A stretch of 64,000 nt of DNA from positions 109,022 to 173,021 of the forward strand of contig NZ_JAHKKG010000018.1 in assembly GCF_018829635.1 (NCBI RefSeq). The letters are read 5' to 3'. Position 1 is the first letter of the stretch, and each line of letters opens with the position of its first letter. The stretch is from Paractinoplanes bogorensis. GTDB taxonomy: Bacteria > Actinomycetota > Actinomycetes > Mycobacteriales > Micromonosporaceae. Shown here one piece after another: positions 8,533 to 16,810 of this stretch. Position numbers and translations under genes: made by a program. A model generated the notes under the pieces. It did no database searches and was not told the origin of the DNA. It worked only from the letters and a program-made list of their open reading frames with translations.

Positions 8533-9141
8533 TCATACCTCCAGGTGGGCCAGCGAGTGGATCAGGCGGTCGGTGATGTCGGCCGGCCACGGGAACTCGG
8601 ACAGCACGCTGCGCTGGTGGGCCAGCCCGTGCAGGCCCAGCCACAGGGCGATGGCGTCGGCGTACGGGTCGGTGCTGGTGGACCGGCCGGACCGGACGCA
8701 GGCGTCGATGGCCTCGACGAAGACGGTGAGCGCGTCGCGGCCGAGCGCGGTGGCCTCCTCGGCCGGCAACGATCCGGCGTGGACGGCGGGAGCCGCGTCG
8801 TAGACGCCGCCGAACATGAGCCGGTATCGGTGCGGGCGGGCCGCGGCGAAGGCCAGGTAGGCGTCGCACACCGCGGGCAGGCTCGGTGCGGCGGCGCGGA
8901 GCTGGGCGGTGAGCTCGGCGAAGGCATCTCGGACCAGGGCGAGCAGGATCGCGTCGCGGTCGGGGAAGTGCGGATAGATCGAGGGCGCCGAGATGCCGGC
9001 CCGGCGGGCCACCGCGCGCAGCGTCACCGCCTGGCCGTCGCCGGTCTCGTCGAGCACGGCGGTGGCGGCGGCCAGGATGTCGTCGCGCAGGCGGGCGCCC
9101 TCGCCGCGCCGGTTGCGGGTGCGTGCGCCGGTGGTCTCCAT
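8533..9141 (-). CDS. TetR-family repressor with WHG-type C-terminal domain
   Basis: This encodes 202 residues. The helix-turn-helix lies at about 37-60 (TLRAVARRAGISAPSIYPHFPDRDAIL). The C-terminal ligand domain contains MFGGVYDAAP and the LWLGLHGLAHQRS segment typical of the TetR_C_33/WHG group. It is encoded 10 bp downstream of the quinone-oxidoreductase-like gene on the same strand, so both are probably co-transcribed and controlled by this repressor. A near-palindrome over the promoter of that gene (10186-10202) is a likely operator. Confidence 0.85.
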   Translation of the reverse strand: METTGARTRNRRGEGARLRDDILAAATAVLDETGDGQAVTLRAVARRAGISAPSIYPHFPDRDAILLALVRDAFAELTAQLRAAAPSLPAVCDAYLAFAAARPHRYRLMFGGVYDAAPAVHAGSLPAEEATALGRDALTVFVEAIDACVRSGRSTSTDPYADAIALWLGLHGLAHQRSVLSEFPWPADITDRLIHSLAHLEV

Positions 9142-9151
9142 GCCGGTGACC

Positions 9152-10177
9152 CTACGCAGGGACCACGACGACCTTGCCGGGAACCGTGCGTGCTTCGGCG
9201 AGTGTCATCGCCTCTCCGATGTCGGTCAGCGGTACACGGGCGGCGACCTGGGCGGTGATCCGGCCCGCGGCGAGCAGATCGAGCACGGCGGTGAGGTCTT
9301 CCCGCGTACGGGAACGGAAGCTCTCGATGTCTTTCTTGCCCGACCAGAGGTCGTAGAAGGATGCCTGCTTGCCGTTGGGCAGTGCGTTCCAGATCGCGAG
9401 GCGGGCCAGCGTGACCAGGAACGCCGGCACCATCGGGCCGCTCTGGTGGGCGGCGATGGAGTAGCAGACCACGCTTCCGCCGCGAGCGGTCAGGTGCCAG
9501 GCGCGGCGCAGATGGTCGCCGCCCAGGTTGTCGAAGGCGGCGTCGACCCCGCCGGGGGCCAGCTCGCGGATGCGGTCGGCGAGCGCGGGGTCGGCGTGGT
9601 CGAGCGGGATGACGCCGAGCGCGCGCAGGGCGTCGTGGTGACGGGGGTTGGCCGTGCCGATGACCCGGATGTCGTCGAGCCGGGCGAGCTGGGCCAGGGT
9701 GGTGCCGACCCCGCCGTTGGCCCCGTGCACCAGGATCGTCGCGCCGGGCCGGACCCGGGCCCGGCGGTGCAGCATCTGCCAGGCGGTGACGCCGTTGACG
9801 ACCACGGTCTCGGCGTCGCCCGGGTCGAGCCCGGCCGGGACGGGCACCAGGTCGCCCGCGGCGAGCAGGACGTGGGTGGCCCAGCCGCCGGTCTTCGTGA
9901 TGGCCGCGACGCGCCGGCCGACCAGGGCCGGGTCGGCGCCGGGTCCGACGCTCGCGACGGTGCCGACCACGTCGTAGCCCGGGACGAACGGGAACTTCGG
10001 CTGCCCGGGGTAGCGGCCCCGGCGCATCGCCTGCTCGGCGAACGACACGCCGCTCGCCTCGACGGCGACCAGGGCCTGGCCCGGACCGGGTGGGGGCAGC
10101 TCCCGGGTACGCAGTTCCAAACCGCTCGGCTCGACGACTCCCGGCAGGACGACTTCGGTGGTCTCGCTTATGTTCAC
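9152..10177 (-). CDS. zinc-free NADPH:quinone oxidoreductase-like MDR enzyme
   Basis: This encodes 341 residues of the medium-chain dehydrogenase/reductase family. The N-terminal GroES-like domain contains GYDVVGTVASVG but lacks the structural-zinc cysteines. The Rossmann part has VHGANGGVGTTLAQLA (nucleotide loop) and the later FDNLGGDHLRRAW segment. It probably reduces quinones or activated alkenes/aldehydes with NADPH. The GTG at 10177 is chosen because a -10 box sits 7 bp upstream, giving a leaderless transcript. A TetR gene follows 10 bp downstream and an SDR gene precedes it by 19 bp. Confidence 0.82.
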   Translation of the reverse strand: MNISETTEVVLPGVVEPSGLELRTRELPPPGPGQALVAVEASGVSFAEQAMRRGRYPGQPKFPFVPGYDVVGTVASVGPGADPALVGRRVAAITKTGGWATHVLLAAGDLVPVPAGLDPGDAETVVVNGVTAWQMLHRRARVRPGATILVHGANGGVGTTLAQLARLDDIRVIGTANPRHHDALRALGVIPLDHADPALADRIRELAPGGVDAAFDNLGGDHLRRAWHLTARGGSVVCYSIAAHQSGPMVPAFLVTLARLAIWNALPNGKQASFYDLWSGKKDIESFRSRTREDLTAVLDLLAAGRITAQVAARVPLTDIGEAMTLAEARTVPGKVVVVPA

Positions 10178-10184
10178 AGGCGTA

Positions 10185-10202
10185 AGGTTACGGCCGTTAA
10201 CC
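10185..10202. promoter_or_regulatory. leaderless promoter and TetR operator candidate
   Basis: On the minus strand TAACCT (10185-10190) ends 7 bp before the GTG at 10177. The box lies inside the near-palindrome GGTTACGGCCGTTAACC (10186-10202), so a bound repressor would cover the promoter. It overlaps the last codons of the upstream SDR gene. Confidence 0.5.
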
Positions 10203-11108
10203 TACCAACGCAAGCGGGAAAGTCACCCCGGTGAGTTCCTCGGAGACGGCCCACAGCCGCTGCTGGACGGCCACCTCGTAGGACGCGGGGCTGGACGTGA
10301 CCAGGCGGGGATGGCCCTTGATCTCGTTGCGTCCGCCCGGGCCGTAGTACTGCCCGCCCAACGCCGCGGGGTCGGTGGCGGCGCGCAGGGTGGGCAGCGC
10401 GCCCATGGCCGGCGTCTGGGTGATCAGCGGGGCCAGCCAGGTGATCGGGAGACGCAGGGCGGCCGGGGTGTTGCGGGCCAGTTCAGTGCTGGAGACGCCG
10501 GGATGCGCGGCCAGGGCCGCCGTGGTGCCGTGAGTGGACAGGCGACGCTGGAGTTCGTACGTGAACATCAGGTTGGCCAATTTGGACTGGCCGTAGGCGC
10601 CGACCCGGCTGTACGAGTGCTCCCACTGCAGGTCGTCGAAGTGGATGTCGGCCCGGATGCGGTGGCCGGTGCTGCTGACCGTCACCACGCGGGAGCCGGG
10701 CACCGGCAGCATCCGGTCCAGCAGTAGGCCGGTGAGCGCGAAGTGGCCCAGGTGGTTGGTGCCGAACTGCATCTCGAAGCCGTCGTGGGTGGTCTGCTTC
10801 GGGTTGTACATCACGCCGGCGTTGTTGATCAGCAGGTCGATGTGGTCGAGCCGGTCGTGCAGCGCCGCGGCGGCGGTCCGGACCGAGTCGAGCGAGGTCA
10901 GGTCGAGGGCCTGGACGGTCACGTCTCCGCTCATCCGGGCGGCGGCCTGCTTGCCCTTGGCGACGTCGCGGACGCCGAGCACCACCGACGCTCCGCGCTC
11001 GGCCAGCGCCTTGGCCGTCTCGAATCCCAGGCCGGTGTTGGCCCCGGTCACCACGGCGACCCGTCCCTGCTGGCCGGGGATGTTCGCCGTCGTCCACTTG
11101 TCGCTCAT
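10197..11108 (-). CDS. short-chain dehydrogenase (retinol dehydrogenase/WWOX-like)
   Basis: This encodes 303 residues. The cofactor motif TGANTGLG is at about residues 21-28, NNAG at about 93-96 (LLINNAGVMYN), the catalytic Ser in VVTVSSTGHRI, and YxxxK as YGQSK. Length and the NHLGHFALTGLLLD segment fit the RDH/WWOX-like group of atypical SDRs that use NADP(H). The substrate is unknown. It diverges from the TetR gene at 11195, and two operator-like boxes lie in the shared 86-bp intergenic region, so that TetR is the likely regulator. RBS GGGAG precedes the ATG. Confidence 0.85.
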   Translation of the reverse strand: MSDKWTTANIPGQQGRVAVVTGANTGLGFETAKALAERGASVVLGVRDVAKGKQAAARMSGDVTVQALDLTSLDSVRTAAAALHDRLDHIDLLINNAGVMYNPKQTTHDGFEMQFGTNHLGHFALTGLLLDRMLPVPGSRVVTVSSTGHRIRADIHFDDLQWEHSYSRVGAYGQSKLANLMFTYELQRRLSTHGTTAALAAHPGVSSTELARNTPAALRLPITWLAPLITQTPAMGALPTLRAATDPAALGGQYYGPGGRNEIKGHPRLVTSSPASYEVAVQQRLWAVSEELTGVTFPLALVG

Positions 11109-11129
11109 GTCAGCTCCCTGCTCGATTAA

Positions 11130-11175
11130 GTACCGGAGGTATCTTGTAGCGACGACGTTAACGTACCGGCGGTAT
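11130..11175. promoter_or_regulatory. two TetR operator boxes in divergent promoter
   Basis: GTACCGGAGGTAT (11130-11142) and GTACCGGCGGTAT (11163-11175) are direct copies with starts 33 bp apart, about three helical turns. The core TACCGGCGGTA is palindromic apart from its central base. The pair lies between the divergent SDR and TetR starts. Confidence 0.6.
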
Positions 11176-11181
11176 TTACGC

Positions 11182-11187
11182 TAGGGT
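11182..11187 (+). promoter_or_regulatory. -10 box of a leaderless promoter
   Basis: TAGGGT ends 7 bp before the GTG at 11195. This spacing selects that GTG over the in-frame GTGs at 11186 and 11189, which overlap or adjoin the box. Confidence 0.5.
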
Positions 11188-11194
11188 GGTGAGC

Positions 11195-11857
11195 GTGACA
11201 TTCCAGCGGGCACGCACCGAGGAGCAGCGGGAGATCCGCCGGCAGGCGATCCTCGACATGGCATCGGCGATGCTCGACGAGATGCCGGTGGCCGCGGTCA
11301 CGCTGAACGAACTGAGCCGCCGGGTCGGGCTGGCCAAGCCGAACGTGCTGCGCTACTTCGAGTCGCGCGAGGCGGTGCTGCTCGAACTGCTCGACCAGTT
11401 CCTGGGGGAGTGGCTGACCGAACTGGCCGCCGATTTCGCCGCCGGCGTCGACGCGAAGGGGCCGATGGCCGAGCGGGCGACGGCGGTGGCCGAGATCCTC
11501 AGCCGTTCGCTGGCCGATCGGATGGTGCTGTGCGACCTGTTCGGCGCGCAGGGCGGCGTGCTCGAGCACAACGTCTCGGTCGAGGTCGTCGCCCGCTACA
11601 AGCGCGCCTCCCTCGGCCGCCTGGCCGACATGGCCGCGCTGCTCGAGAAGCACCTGCCCGAGATCGGGGCGAACGCCGCCCTCTTCGGCCTGCACACCCT
11701 GGCCATGGCCGGTGCGCTGTCGGCCTACAGCACGCCCCCGCCCAGCCTGCGGGCGGCGTACGAGGCCGAGCCCGAGCTGGCCCGCTTCCACATGCCGCTG
11801 GAGGACGGGCTGCGGCTGGCTCTGACCGCCACCCTGCTGGGGGTGCTACCCCGTTAG
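11195..11857 (+). CDS. TetR-family transcriptional regulator
   Basis: This encodes 220 residues. The helix-turn-helix is at about 30-55 (TLNELSRRVGLAKPNVLRYFESREAVLLELL). The C-terminal half is the usual helical ligand/dimer domain. The gene diverges from an SDR oxidoreductase with two TACCGGNGGTA boxes between them, so it probably represses both itself and that enzyme. The start is set by a -10 box 7 bp upstream. Its 3' end overlaps the convergent SorC gene by 12 bp. Confidence 0.88.
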   Translation: MTFQRARTEEQREIRRQAILDMASAMLDEMPVAAVTLNELSRRVGLAKPNVLRYFESREAVLLELLDQFLGEWLTELAADFAAGVDAKGPMAERATAVAEILSRSLADRMVLCDLFGAQGGVLEHNVSVEVVARYKRASLGRLADMAALLEKHLPEIGANAALFGLHTLAMAGALSAYSTPPPSLRAAYEAEPELARFHMPLEDGLRLALTATLLGVLPR

Positions 11858-12796
11858 GGCCTGGGCCGCCGAGGTGTCGGTGATGAGCCGGTGCAGCAGC
11901 CCCGCCTTGATGGCGGCGGCGATCGCCGTGGCCTTGCCGGCGCCGCCCGCGATGGCCATGACGTCGGGGATGGCGCGCAGCTGGTCGGTCGTGATGGCGA
12001 TGCTGAGGTCGGCCACGGTGGTGCCGCCGACCGGTTCGCCCGCCGCGTTCAGGACCGTCGAGCAGATGTCGGCCACCGCGCCCTCGGCGTCGAGCCGGGC
12101 GGCCAGAGCCGGCGGGAGCGCGGCGCGGACCGACGAACCGTGCGGGCGCCAACTGCCGACCCCGACGATCGCGCAGGTGATGCTCGGGAACGCGGCCACC
12201 GTCGAGGCGACGTAGTCGGCCGAGCGCAACGACGCGGCGATCTGCGGCGAGTCGACGATCATCGGGGCGTGCAGCCCGAGGACCGGGCCGCCGGTGCTCT
12301 CGCCCAGCCGTTTCAGCAGCTCGAGCGAGGTCACCTGCAGGTCGGCGGCCGGGATGCTGCCGACCATCTGCACCACCGCGGCCCGGGGGAGGCGCGGGAG
12401 CACGTCGGTGAGCGCGTGCAGGGTCTGGCCCCACGAGACACCGAGCACGTCGTCGTCCGAGAGGCGCTGGGCCAGCACGGCGGCACACACCCGGGCCAAC
12501 TGGCGGCGGTCGGCGGCCCGGACGACGATCGCCTGCCGCAGCCCGTAACGCGCGGCCAACCGCTCGGACAACTCCAGGTCGATCTCGGGCGGCACGTCGA
12601 TCTCGATCCGGACGATGCCGTCGCGGAGAGCCTGGTCGAGCAGCCGGGCCACCTTGAACCGGGAGATGCCCAGTTCGTCGCCGATCTGCTTCTTCGTGCG
12701 CCCGTCCAGATAGAACCGCCGGGCGGCCAGACCGGCGACCAGGTGCTCCATCCCCGGTTGACGGGCTTCACGAGTGGAGGGACCATGAGGGCTCAT
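11846..12796 (-). CDS. SorC/DeoR-family sugar-binding transcriptional regulator
   Basis: This encodes 316 residues, the usual SorC length. The N-terminal helix-turn-helix reads GRTKKQIGDELGISRFKVARLLDQAL. The large C-terminal domain resembles sugar-phosphate isomerases (VLGVSWGQTLHAL, VVQMVGSIP, AIAGGAGKATAIAAAIKAG) and should sense a phosphorylated sugar. The frame stays open far upstream, but that part is antisense to the SDR gene; the ATG at 12796 is preceded by a -10 box at leaderless spacing. It diverges from a dehydrogenase/aldolase pair, and two GCTCATNNGAGC boxes lie between them. This indicates local control of a small sugar or polyol pathway. Confidence 0.88.
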   Translation of the reverse strand: MSPHGPSTREARQPGMEHLVAGLAARRFYLDGRTKKQIGDELGISRFKVARLLDQALRDGIVRIEIDVPPEIDLELSERLAARYGLRQAIVVRAADRRQLARVCAAVLAQRLSDDDVLGVSWGQTLHALTDVLPRLPRAAVVQMVGSIPAADLQVTSLELLKRLGESTGGPVLGLHAPMIVDSPQIAASLRSADYVASTVAAFPSITCAIVGVGSWRPHGSSVRAALPPALAARLDAEGAVADICSTVLNAAGEPVGGTTVADLSIAITTDQLRAIPDVMAIAGGAGKATAIAAAIKAGLLHRLITDTSAAQALTG

Positions 12797-12822
12797 CCGA
12801 GCAGCATAGCGCTCATATGAGC
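12791..12822. promoter_or_regulatory. SorC operator pair with leaderless promoter
   Basis: GCTCATATGAGC (12811-12822) is a perfect 12-bp palindrome. GCTCATCCGAGC (12791-12802) is an imperfect second copy whose start lies 20 bp away, two helical turns. Between them on the minus strand TATGCT (12803-12808) ends 6 bp before the SorC ATG. Confidence 0.6.
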
Positions 12823-12839
12823 GCGGACTGGGGGAGACC

Positions 12840-13601
12840 GTGACTCGCTCCGCTCTGGTTACCGGCGCCGCGGGCGGGATCGGCCGGGCCATCGCCGTAC
12901 GCCTGGCCGCCGACGGGCTGGCCGTCTCGGTGGCCGATCTGCCGTCCGCACGGGATGCCCTCGATCGGCTGGCCGAGGAACTGAACGGTCTGCCCCTCGA
13001 GCTGGACGTCACCGACGCGGCCGCGGTCGACGCCGCCGTGCAGCAGCACGTCGACCGGTTCGGCGGACTGGACGTGATGGTCGCCAACGCCGGCATCGCC
13101 GTCACCGCCCCGCTGGTCGACACGACCGCGGCCCAGTGGCAGCGCGTCATGGACGTCAACGTCGCCGGGGTCTTCCACTGCTACCAGGCGGCGGCCCGGC
13201 AGATGATCGCCCAGGGCCGCGGCGGCCGGTTGATCGGTGCCGCCTCGGTGGCCGCCCATCGCGCCGGCAAGTGGCAGGGCGCGTACTCGGCGTCCAAGTT
13301 CGCCGTACGCGGACTCAGCCAGGCCGCCGCGCAAGAGCTCGGCGAGCACGGCATCACCGTGAACGTCTACAGCCCGGGCGTCGTGCACACGCCGATGTGG
13401 GACGCCATCGACGACGCGGTCACGGCCCGCCGCGGCACCGCCCCCGGCTCCGAACTGGCCGGCTGGGTCGACAAGATTCCGCTCGGCCGCCTCGAGACCC
13501 CGGACGACGTGGCCGGAGTCGTCTCGTTCCTGGCCTCGCCCGACGCCGGCTACGTCACCGGCCAGTCGATCGTCGTCGACGGCGGCGTCTGGTTCTCCTG
13601 A
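12840..13601 (+). CDS. classical SDR dehydrogenase, probable polyol/sugar dehydrogenase
   Basis: This encodes 253 residues. Motifs: TGAAGGIG (cofactor), NAG (MVANAGIA), the catalytic Ser in GAASVAAHRAG, YSASK, and PG in YSPGVVHTPMW. The acidic VADL at the end of the second strand favours NAD(H). The closest recognised group is acetoin/butanediol or sorbitol-type dehydrogenases. GTG follows GGGGGAGA by 3-4 bp. It is encoded 20 bp upstream of a transaldolase-like gene and divergent from a SorC regulator, so a polyol is oxidised to a ketose whose phosphate might be cleaved by the next enzyme; that pathway is inference. Confidence 0.85.
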   Translation: MTRSALVTGAAGGIGRAIAVRLAADGLAVSVADLPSARDALDRLAEELNGLPLELDVTDAAAVDAAVQQHVDRFGGLDVMVANAGIAVTAPLVDTTAAQWQRVMDVNVAGVFHCYQAAARQMIAQGRGGRLIGAASVAAHRAGKWQGAYSASKFAVRGLSQAAAQELGEHGITVNVYSPGVVHTPMWDAIDDAVTARRGTAPGSELAGWVDKIPLGRLETPDDVAGVVSFLASPDAGYVTGQSIVVDGGVWFS

Positions 13602-13621
13602 CTTTTTTCGAAAGGATTTCC

Positions 13622-14272
13622 GTGCACCTTTATCTCGACACCGCCGACCGGGCCGCCGCCGAGGATCTGCTGGCCACCGGCCTCTTCGCCGGCGTCACGA
13701 CCAACCCGACCATCCTGCAGCGGGCCGTCGTCGGTGTGGCCGACATCCCGGACATCTATCGGTGGGCCACCGCCGCCGGCGCCCGCGAGGTCTTCTTCCA
13801 GGCCTGGGGCGAGGACACGGCGACCCTGGTCAAGCGCGGACAGGAACTGCGCGACCTGGGTGACCGGGTCGTGGTCAAGCTGGTGGCCTCCCGTGCCGGT
13901 TCCGCGGCCTGCGCCCAACTTGCGGCCGACGGGGTGCCGACGCTGCTCACCGCGGTCTACGACCCGGCGCAGGCGGTGGTGGCGGCGGCCGCGGGTGCGA
14001 CCTATATCGCGCCGTATCTGCGCCGGCTCAACGCGGCCGGTCGCGACGGGATCGGCGAGATCGTCGCCATGCGGGAGCTGCTGGCGGCCACCGGGAGCGC
14101 GACCCGGATCCTGCTGGCCAGCATCCCCGACACCGCGGCCATCGTGACTCTGGCCCGGCGCGGCGTCGACTGTTTCACGATGGCGCCGGCGATCGCCGAG
14201 CAGTTCTTCGCCGACGAGCTGACCGCCGAGGCGGTCCAGACTTTCGAGCAGGCAGTGACGGCAACTTCCTAA
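13622..14272 (+). CDS. fructose-6-phosphate-aldolase-like transaldolase
   Basis: This encodes 216 residues, the short length of the FSA/TalC group rather than full transaldolase. Family marks are LYLDTADRAAAE, the GVTTNPTIL loop, the Schiff-base lysine in VVVKLVAS (about residue 85), TAVYDPAQA and the APYLRRLNAAGRDG loop. It should catalyse reversible aldol cleavage of a ketose phosphate, or transfer of a dihydroxyacetone unit. AAAGGA lies about 5 bp before the GTG. It follows the SDR gene by 20 bp and is followed by a long repeat array. Confidence 0.85.
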   Translation: MHLYLDTADRAAAEDLLATGLFAGVTTNPTILQRAVVGVADIPDIYRWATAAGAREVFFQAWGEDTATLVKRGQELRDLGDRVVVKLVASRAGSAACAQLAADGVPTLLTAVYDPAQAVVAAAAGATYIAPYLRRLNAAGRDGIGEIVAMRELLAATGSATRILLASIPDTAAIVTLARRGVDCFTMAPAIAEQFFADELTAEAVQTFEQAVTATS

Positions 14273-14295
14273 ACCCGTTTCCCCGTACGCCGTCA

Positions 14296-14655
14296 CGCGC
14301 GGCCCGCAAGTTGCTCGTTGCCGGTCGTGTGCGGCTCGCAAGTTGTTCGTTGCTGGTCGTGTGCGGCTCGCAAGTTGTTCGTTGCTGGTCGTGTGCGGCT
14401 CGCAAGTTGTTCGTTGCTGGTCGTGTGCGGCTCGCAAGTTGTTCGTTGCTGGTCGTGTGCGGCTCGCAAGCTGCTCGTTGCTCGTTGCTCGTTACGTGCG
14501 GCCCGCAAGTTGCTCGTTGTTCGTTGCGTTCGGCCCGCGAGTTGCTCGTTGTTCGTCGCGTGCGGACCGCAAGCTGCTCGTTGTTCGTCGCGTGTGGCTC
14601 ACGGGCTGCTCGTTGCTCATTGCGCGCAGCTCACAAGCTGCTCGTTGTTCGTCGC
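14296..14655. repeat. 30-bp tandem repeat array, left part
   Basis: About twelve head-to-tail units of roughly 30 bp, each with a TGCGGCTCGCAAG half and a TTGTTCGTTGCTGGTC half. The first units are nearly identical; later ones diverge (CTCGTTGTTCGTCGCG, GCTCACGGGC). No unique spacers are present. It is G/T-biased on the plus strand and lies between the transaldolase gene and the left end of the IS21-type element. Confidence 0.9.
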
Positions 14656-14720
14656 TGTCAACGGCGGCTGAAATCTGACCCCCTGGCGACGGATGAAAAC
14701 TGACCCCCTCGCCGGGTTGG

Positions 14721-15515
14721 TTAGTCGTTGGTTTTGCCGGCCGCGGGGACGCGGCCGAGGTCGCGGTCTTTGAGCCGGTAGCTGTCGCCCTTCATCGAGA
14801 TGACTTCGGCGTGGTGGACGAGCCGGTCGATCATGGCTGCGGCGACGACGTCGTCGCCGAAGACCTCGCCCCAGCGGCCGAATGGTTTGTTGCTGGTGAC
14901 GATCAGCGAGGCGCGTTCGTAGCGGGCCGAGACGAGCTGGAAGAACAGGTTCGCCGCTTCGGGTTCGAACGGGATGTAGCCGACCTCGTCGATGATCAGG
15001 AGCGGGACTCGGCCGAGTTTGACCAGCTCGTCCTGTAGTCGTCCGGCGTTGTGGGCGTCGGCCAGGCGGGCCACCCATTGCGCTGCGGTGGCGAACGCGA
15101 CCCGGTGCCCGGCCTGGCAGGCCCGGATCCCCAGCCCGATGGACAGGTGTGTTTTGCCGGTCCCGGGTGGGCCGAGGAAGACCACGTTCTCGCGGCCGGT
15201 GACGAAGTCCAGGGTTCCCAGATGCGCGATCTGGTCGCGTTTCAACGACCGCTGATGCTCGTAGTCGAACTCTTCCAAACTCTTGCGGGCCGGGAACCGG
15301 GCGGCCCGGATGCGGCCTTCACCGCCGTGGGATTCGCGGGCGGCGACTTCGCGTTGCAGGCAGGCGGCCAGGAACTCTTCGTGGGTCCAGGACTCGGCCC
15401 GGGCCCGTTCGGCCAGCCGTTCGACGGACGCGGCCAAAGATGGTGCCTTCAACGCCCGGGTCAGAAACGCGATCTCCGAGGCGACGTTGCGGCTGCCGGT
15501 GGTCTTGGCGGTCAT
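14721..15515 (-). CDS. istB: IS21 helper ATPase IstB
   Basis: This encodes 264 residues. The Walker A motif is GPPGTGKTHL, Walker B is LLIIDEVGYIPF, and sensor 1 is LIVTSNKPFGRWGEVF. This AAA+ protein assists the IstA transposase in target capture. The ATG overlaps the istA stop (TGATG), so the two are translationally coupled. The frame stays open further upstream inside istA, but the family begins near MTAKTT. It looks intact. Confidence 0.93.
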   Translation of the reverse strand: MTAKTTGSRNVASEIAFLTRALKAPSLAASVERLAERARAESWTHEEFLAACLQREVAARESHGGEGRIRAARFPARKSLEEFDYEHQRSLKRDQIAHLGTLDFVTGRENVVFLGPPGTGKTHLSIGLGIRACQAGHRVAFATAAQWVARLADAHNAGRLQDELVKLGRVPLLIIDEVGYIPFEPEAANLFFQLVSARYERASLIVTSNKPFGRWGEVFGDDVVAAAMIDRLVHHAEVISMKGDSYRLKDRDLGRVPAAGKTND

Positions 15516-16741
15516 CAGGCCACCTCGCTGTCGAGACCGAACATGCGGTCGTAATCGGCCAGGTCCCGCGCTTCGACCTCGGTGCGGACCGGAGTCTTGA
15601 CGGCGAGGCGGTGCGCGGCCCGCAGCAGAGTCGCGGCGTCGCGGTGCATCGGGTCGGTGATGCTTTGATGCGCCGCCCAGCAACGGCTGTGGGCGGCGAC
15701 GGGACGGCCGTCGCAGACGACTTCGACCTGGTCGGTGTCCGCGCGGATCTCGACGCGCCGGCCGACCGCGGACGGGTGCACCGAGTAGTCGTTGGCGTCG
15801 ACGCGGACGTAGTGATCGCGGGGCAGGCGGGTGGTCAGCCGCCAGCCGACCACCGGCTCGACCGGCGGCAGGCCGACCATCGCCTGCCGGTCCGCGTCGA
15901 TCCGGTCGGCCGGACGGGCCTGCAAGGTGCGGTGGATCCGGTTGTTCGCCAGGATCAGCCACTGCTCGAGCTGGGCGTTGAAGTCCTGCGGCGAGGTGAA
16001 CCGGCGGCCAGGCAGAAACGACGTCTCCAGATAGCCGTTGGCCCGCTCGACCAGGCCTTTGGCTTCCGGATCAGCCGGCCGGCACTGGATCACCCGGATA
16101 CCGAGGCTGCCGCGGAACGCGTTCATCGTCTCGGTCAGCTGCGGCCGCCCGGCCCGCCACTGCCCGACCGCGGCTTCGTTGTCCCAGACCAGCGCTCGCG
16201 GCGCCGCCCGCAGCTTCGACAACAGCTGCCAGTGACCGTCGAGCAGATCCGGGGCCTGCCGGGTCGGGATCATCGTCGCGGACAACCAGCGCGAGTAGCC
16301 GCAGACCATCACCAGCACCGGCGGCCGGCCCTGCTGGCCGAATCCCAACGGAACATCAGCCGGTGGGAACCACAGATCGCACTGCGCGAGCTCGCCCGGC
16401 AGATACTCGGTGCGCTGCGCCGGGTCCGGCGGCACAAACAACGGCCGCAGCTCCCGCACCCGGTCTTTGAGCACCGTTAACGACCGGTCCCAGCCGATCC
16501 GCTCCGCGATCACTGTTGCCGGCATCGACGGCGTCTGGGCCAGCAACAACCGGATCTGCGGCTCGACCGCATCCACGATCGAACCCTTCGCCGCACGGCG
16601 ATACGACGGCGGCTGCGCCGCCGCCAACGCCTTACGCACCGTGTTCTTCGAGATCCTGAGCCTCCTGGCGATCACCTTGATCGGCACGCCCTCTGCCCAG
16701 TGAAGCCGACGGATCTCCGCCCAGTCCTCCACGTTCAACAC
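15515..16741 (-). CDS. istA: IS21 transposase IstA
   Basis: This encodes 408 residues. An N-terminal helix-turn-helix (GVPIKVIARRLRISKNTVRKAL) precedes an rve/DDE integrase core. The catalytic acids are visible in AQCDLWFP, LVWDNEAAVG and DPEAKGLVERANGYLE. A C-terminal beta domain with the YSVHPSAVGRRVEI segment follows. It catalyses cut and joining of the element ends. The gene is full length with no frameshift. Confidence 0.93.
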   Translation of the reverse strand: MLNVEDWAEIRRLHWAEGVPIKVIARRLRISKNTVRKALAAAQPPSYRRAAKGSIVDAVEPQIRLLLAQTPSMPATVIAERIGWDRSLTVLKDRVRELRPLFVPPDPAQRTEYLPGELAQCDLWFPPADVPLGFGQQGRPPVLVMVCGYSRWLSATMIPTRQAPDLLDGHWQLLSKLRAAPRALVWDNEAAVGQWRAGRPQLTETMNAFRGSLGIRVIQCRPADPEAKGLVERANGYLETSFLPGRRFTSPQDFNAQLEQWLILANNRIHRTLQARPADRIDADRQAMVGLPPVEPVVGWRLTTRLPRDHYVRVDANDYSVHPSAVGRRVEIRADTDQVEVVCDGRPVAAHSRCWAAHQSITDPMHRDAATLLRAAHRLAVKTPVRTEVEARDLADYDRMFGLDSEVA

Positions 16742-16810
16742 CTCCTGATCTTCAGGAGGGGGTCAATATTCGGACGTCGCTAGGGGGTCAGTTTTCACGC
16801 GTCGCTTACA

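Larger units (their letters stand above)
14656..16810. mobile_element. complete IS21-family insertion sequence
   Basis: The element is 2,155 bp. The left end reads TGTCAACGGCGGCTGAAATC and the right end, reversed, TGTAAGCGACGCGTGAAAAC; both continue into CTGACCCCC. Further copies of the TGACCCCC segment lie inside each end (near 14692-14706 and 16756-16768), the multiple terminal repeats typical of IS21. It is flanked on both sides by GTCGC (14651-14655 and 16811-16815), a 5-bp target duplication. It carries istA and istB on the minus strand, both intact, so it may still be active. Removing it and one GTCGC restores a continuous repeat array. Confidence 0.93.

Noticed and set aside
12797..13159. 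N-terminal extension of the SorC regulator
   Set aside because: The extension is antisense to the SDR gene and lies beyond a promoter and two operator boxes; the family begins near the ATG at 12796.
14311..14703. Cys/Leu/Val-rich frames in the repeat array
   Set aside because: They are translations of a 30-bp repeat open in several frames, and they break at the IS end.
15516..15962. Longer IstB start inside istA
   Set aside because: That part is an out-of-frame translation of istA; the coupled ATG at 15515 matches the family N-terminus.
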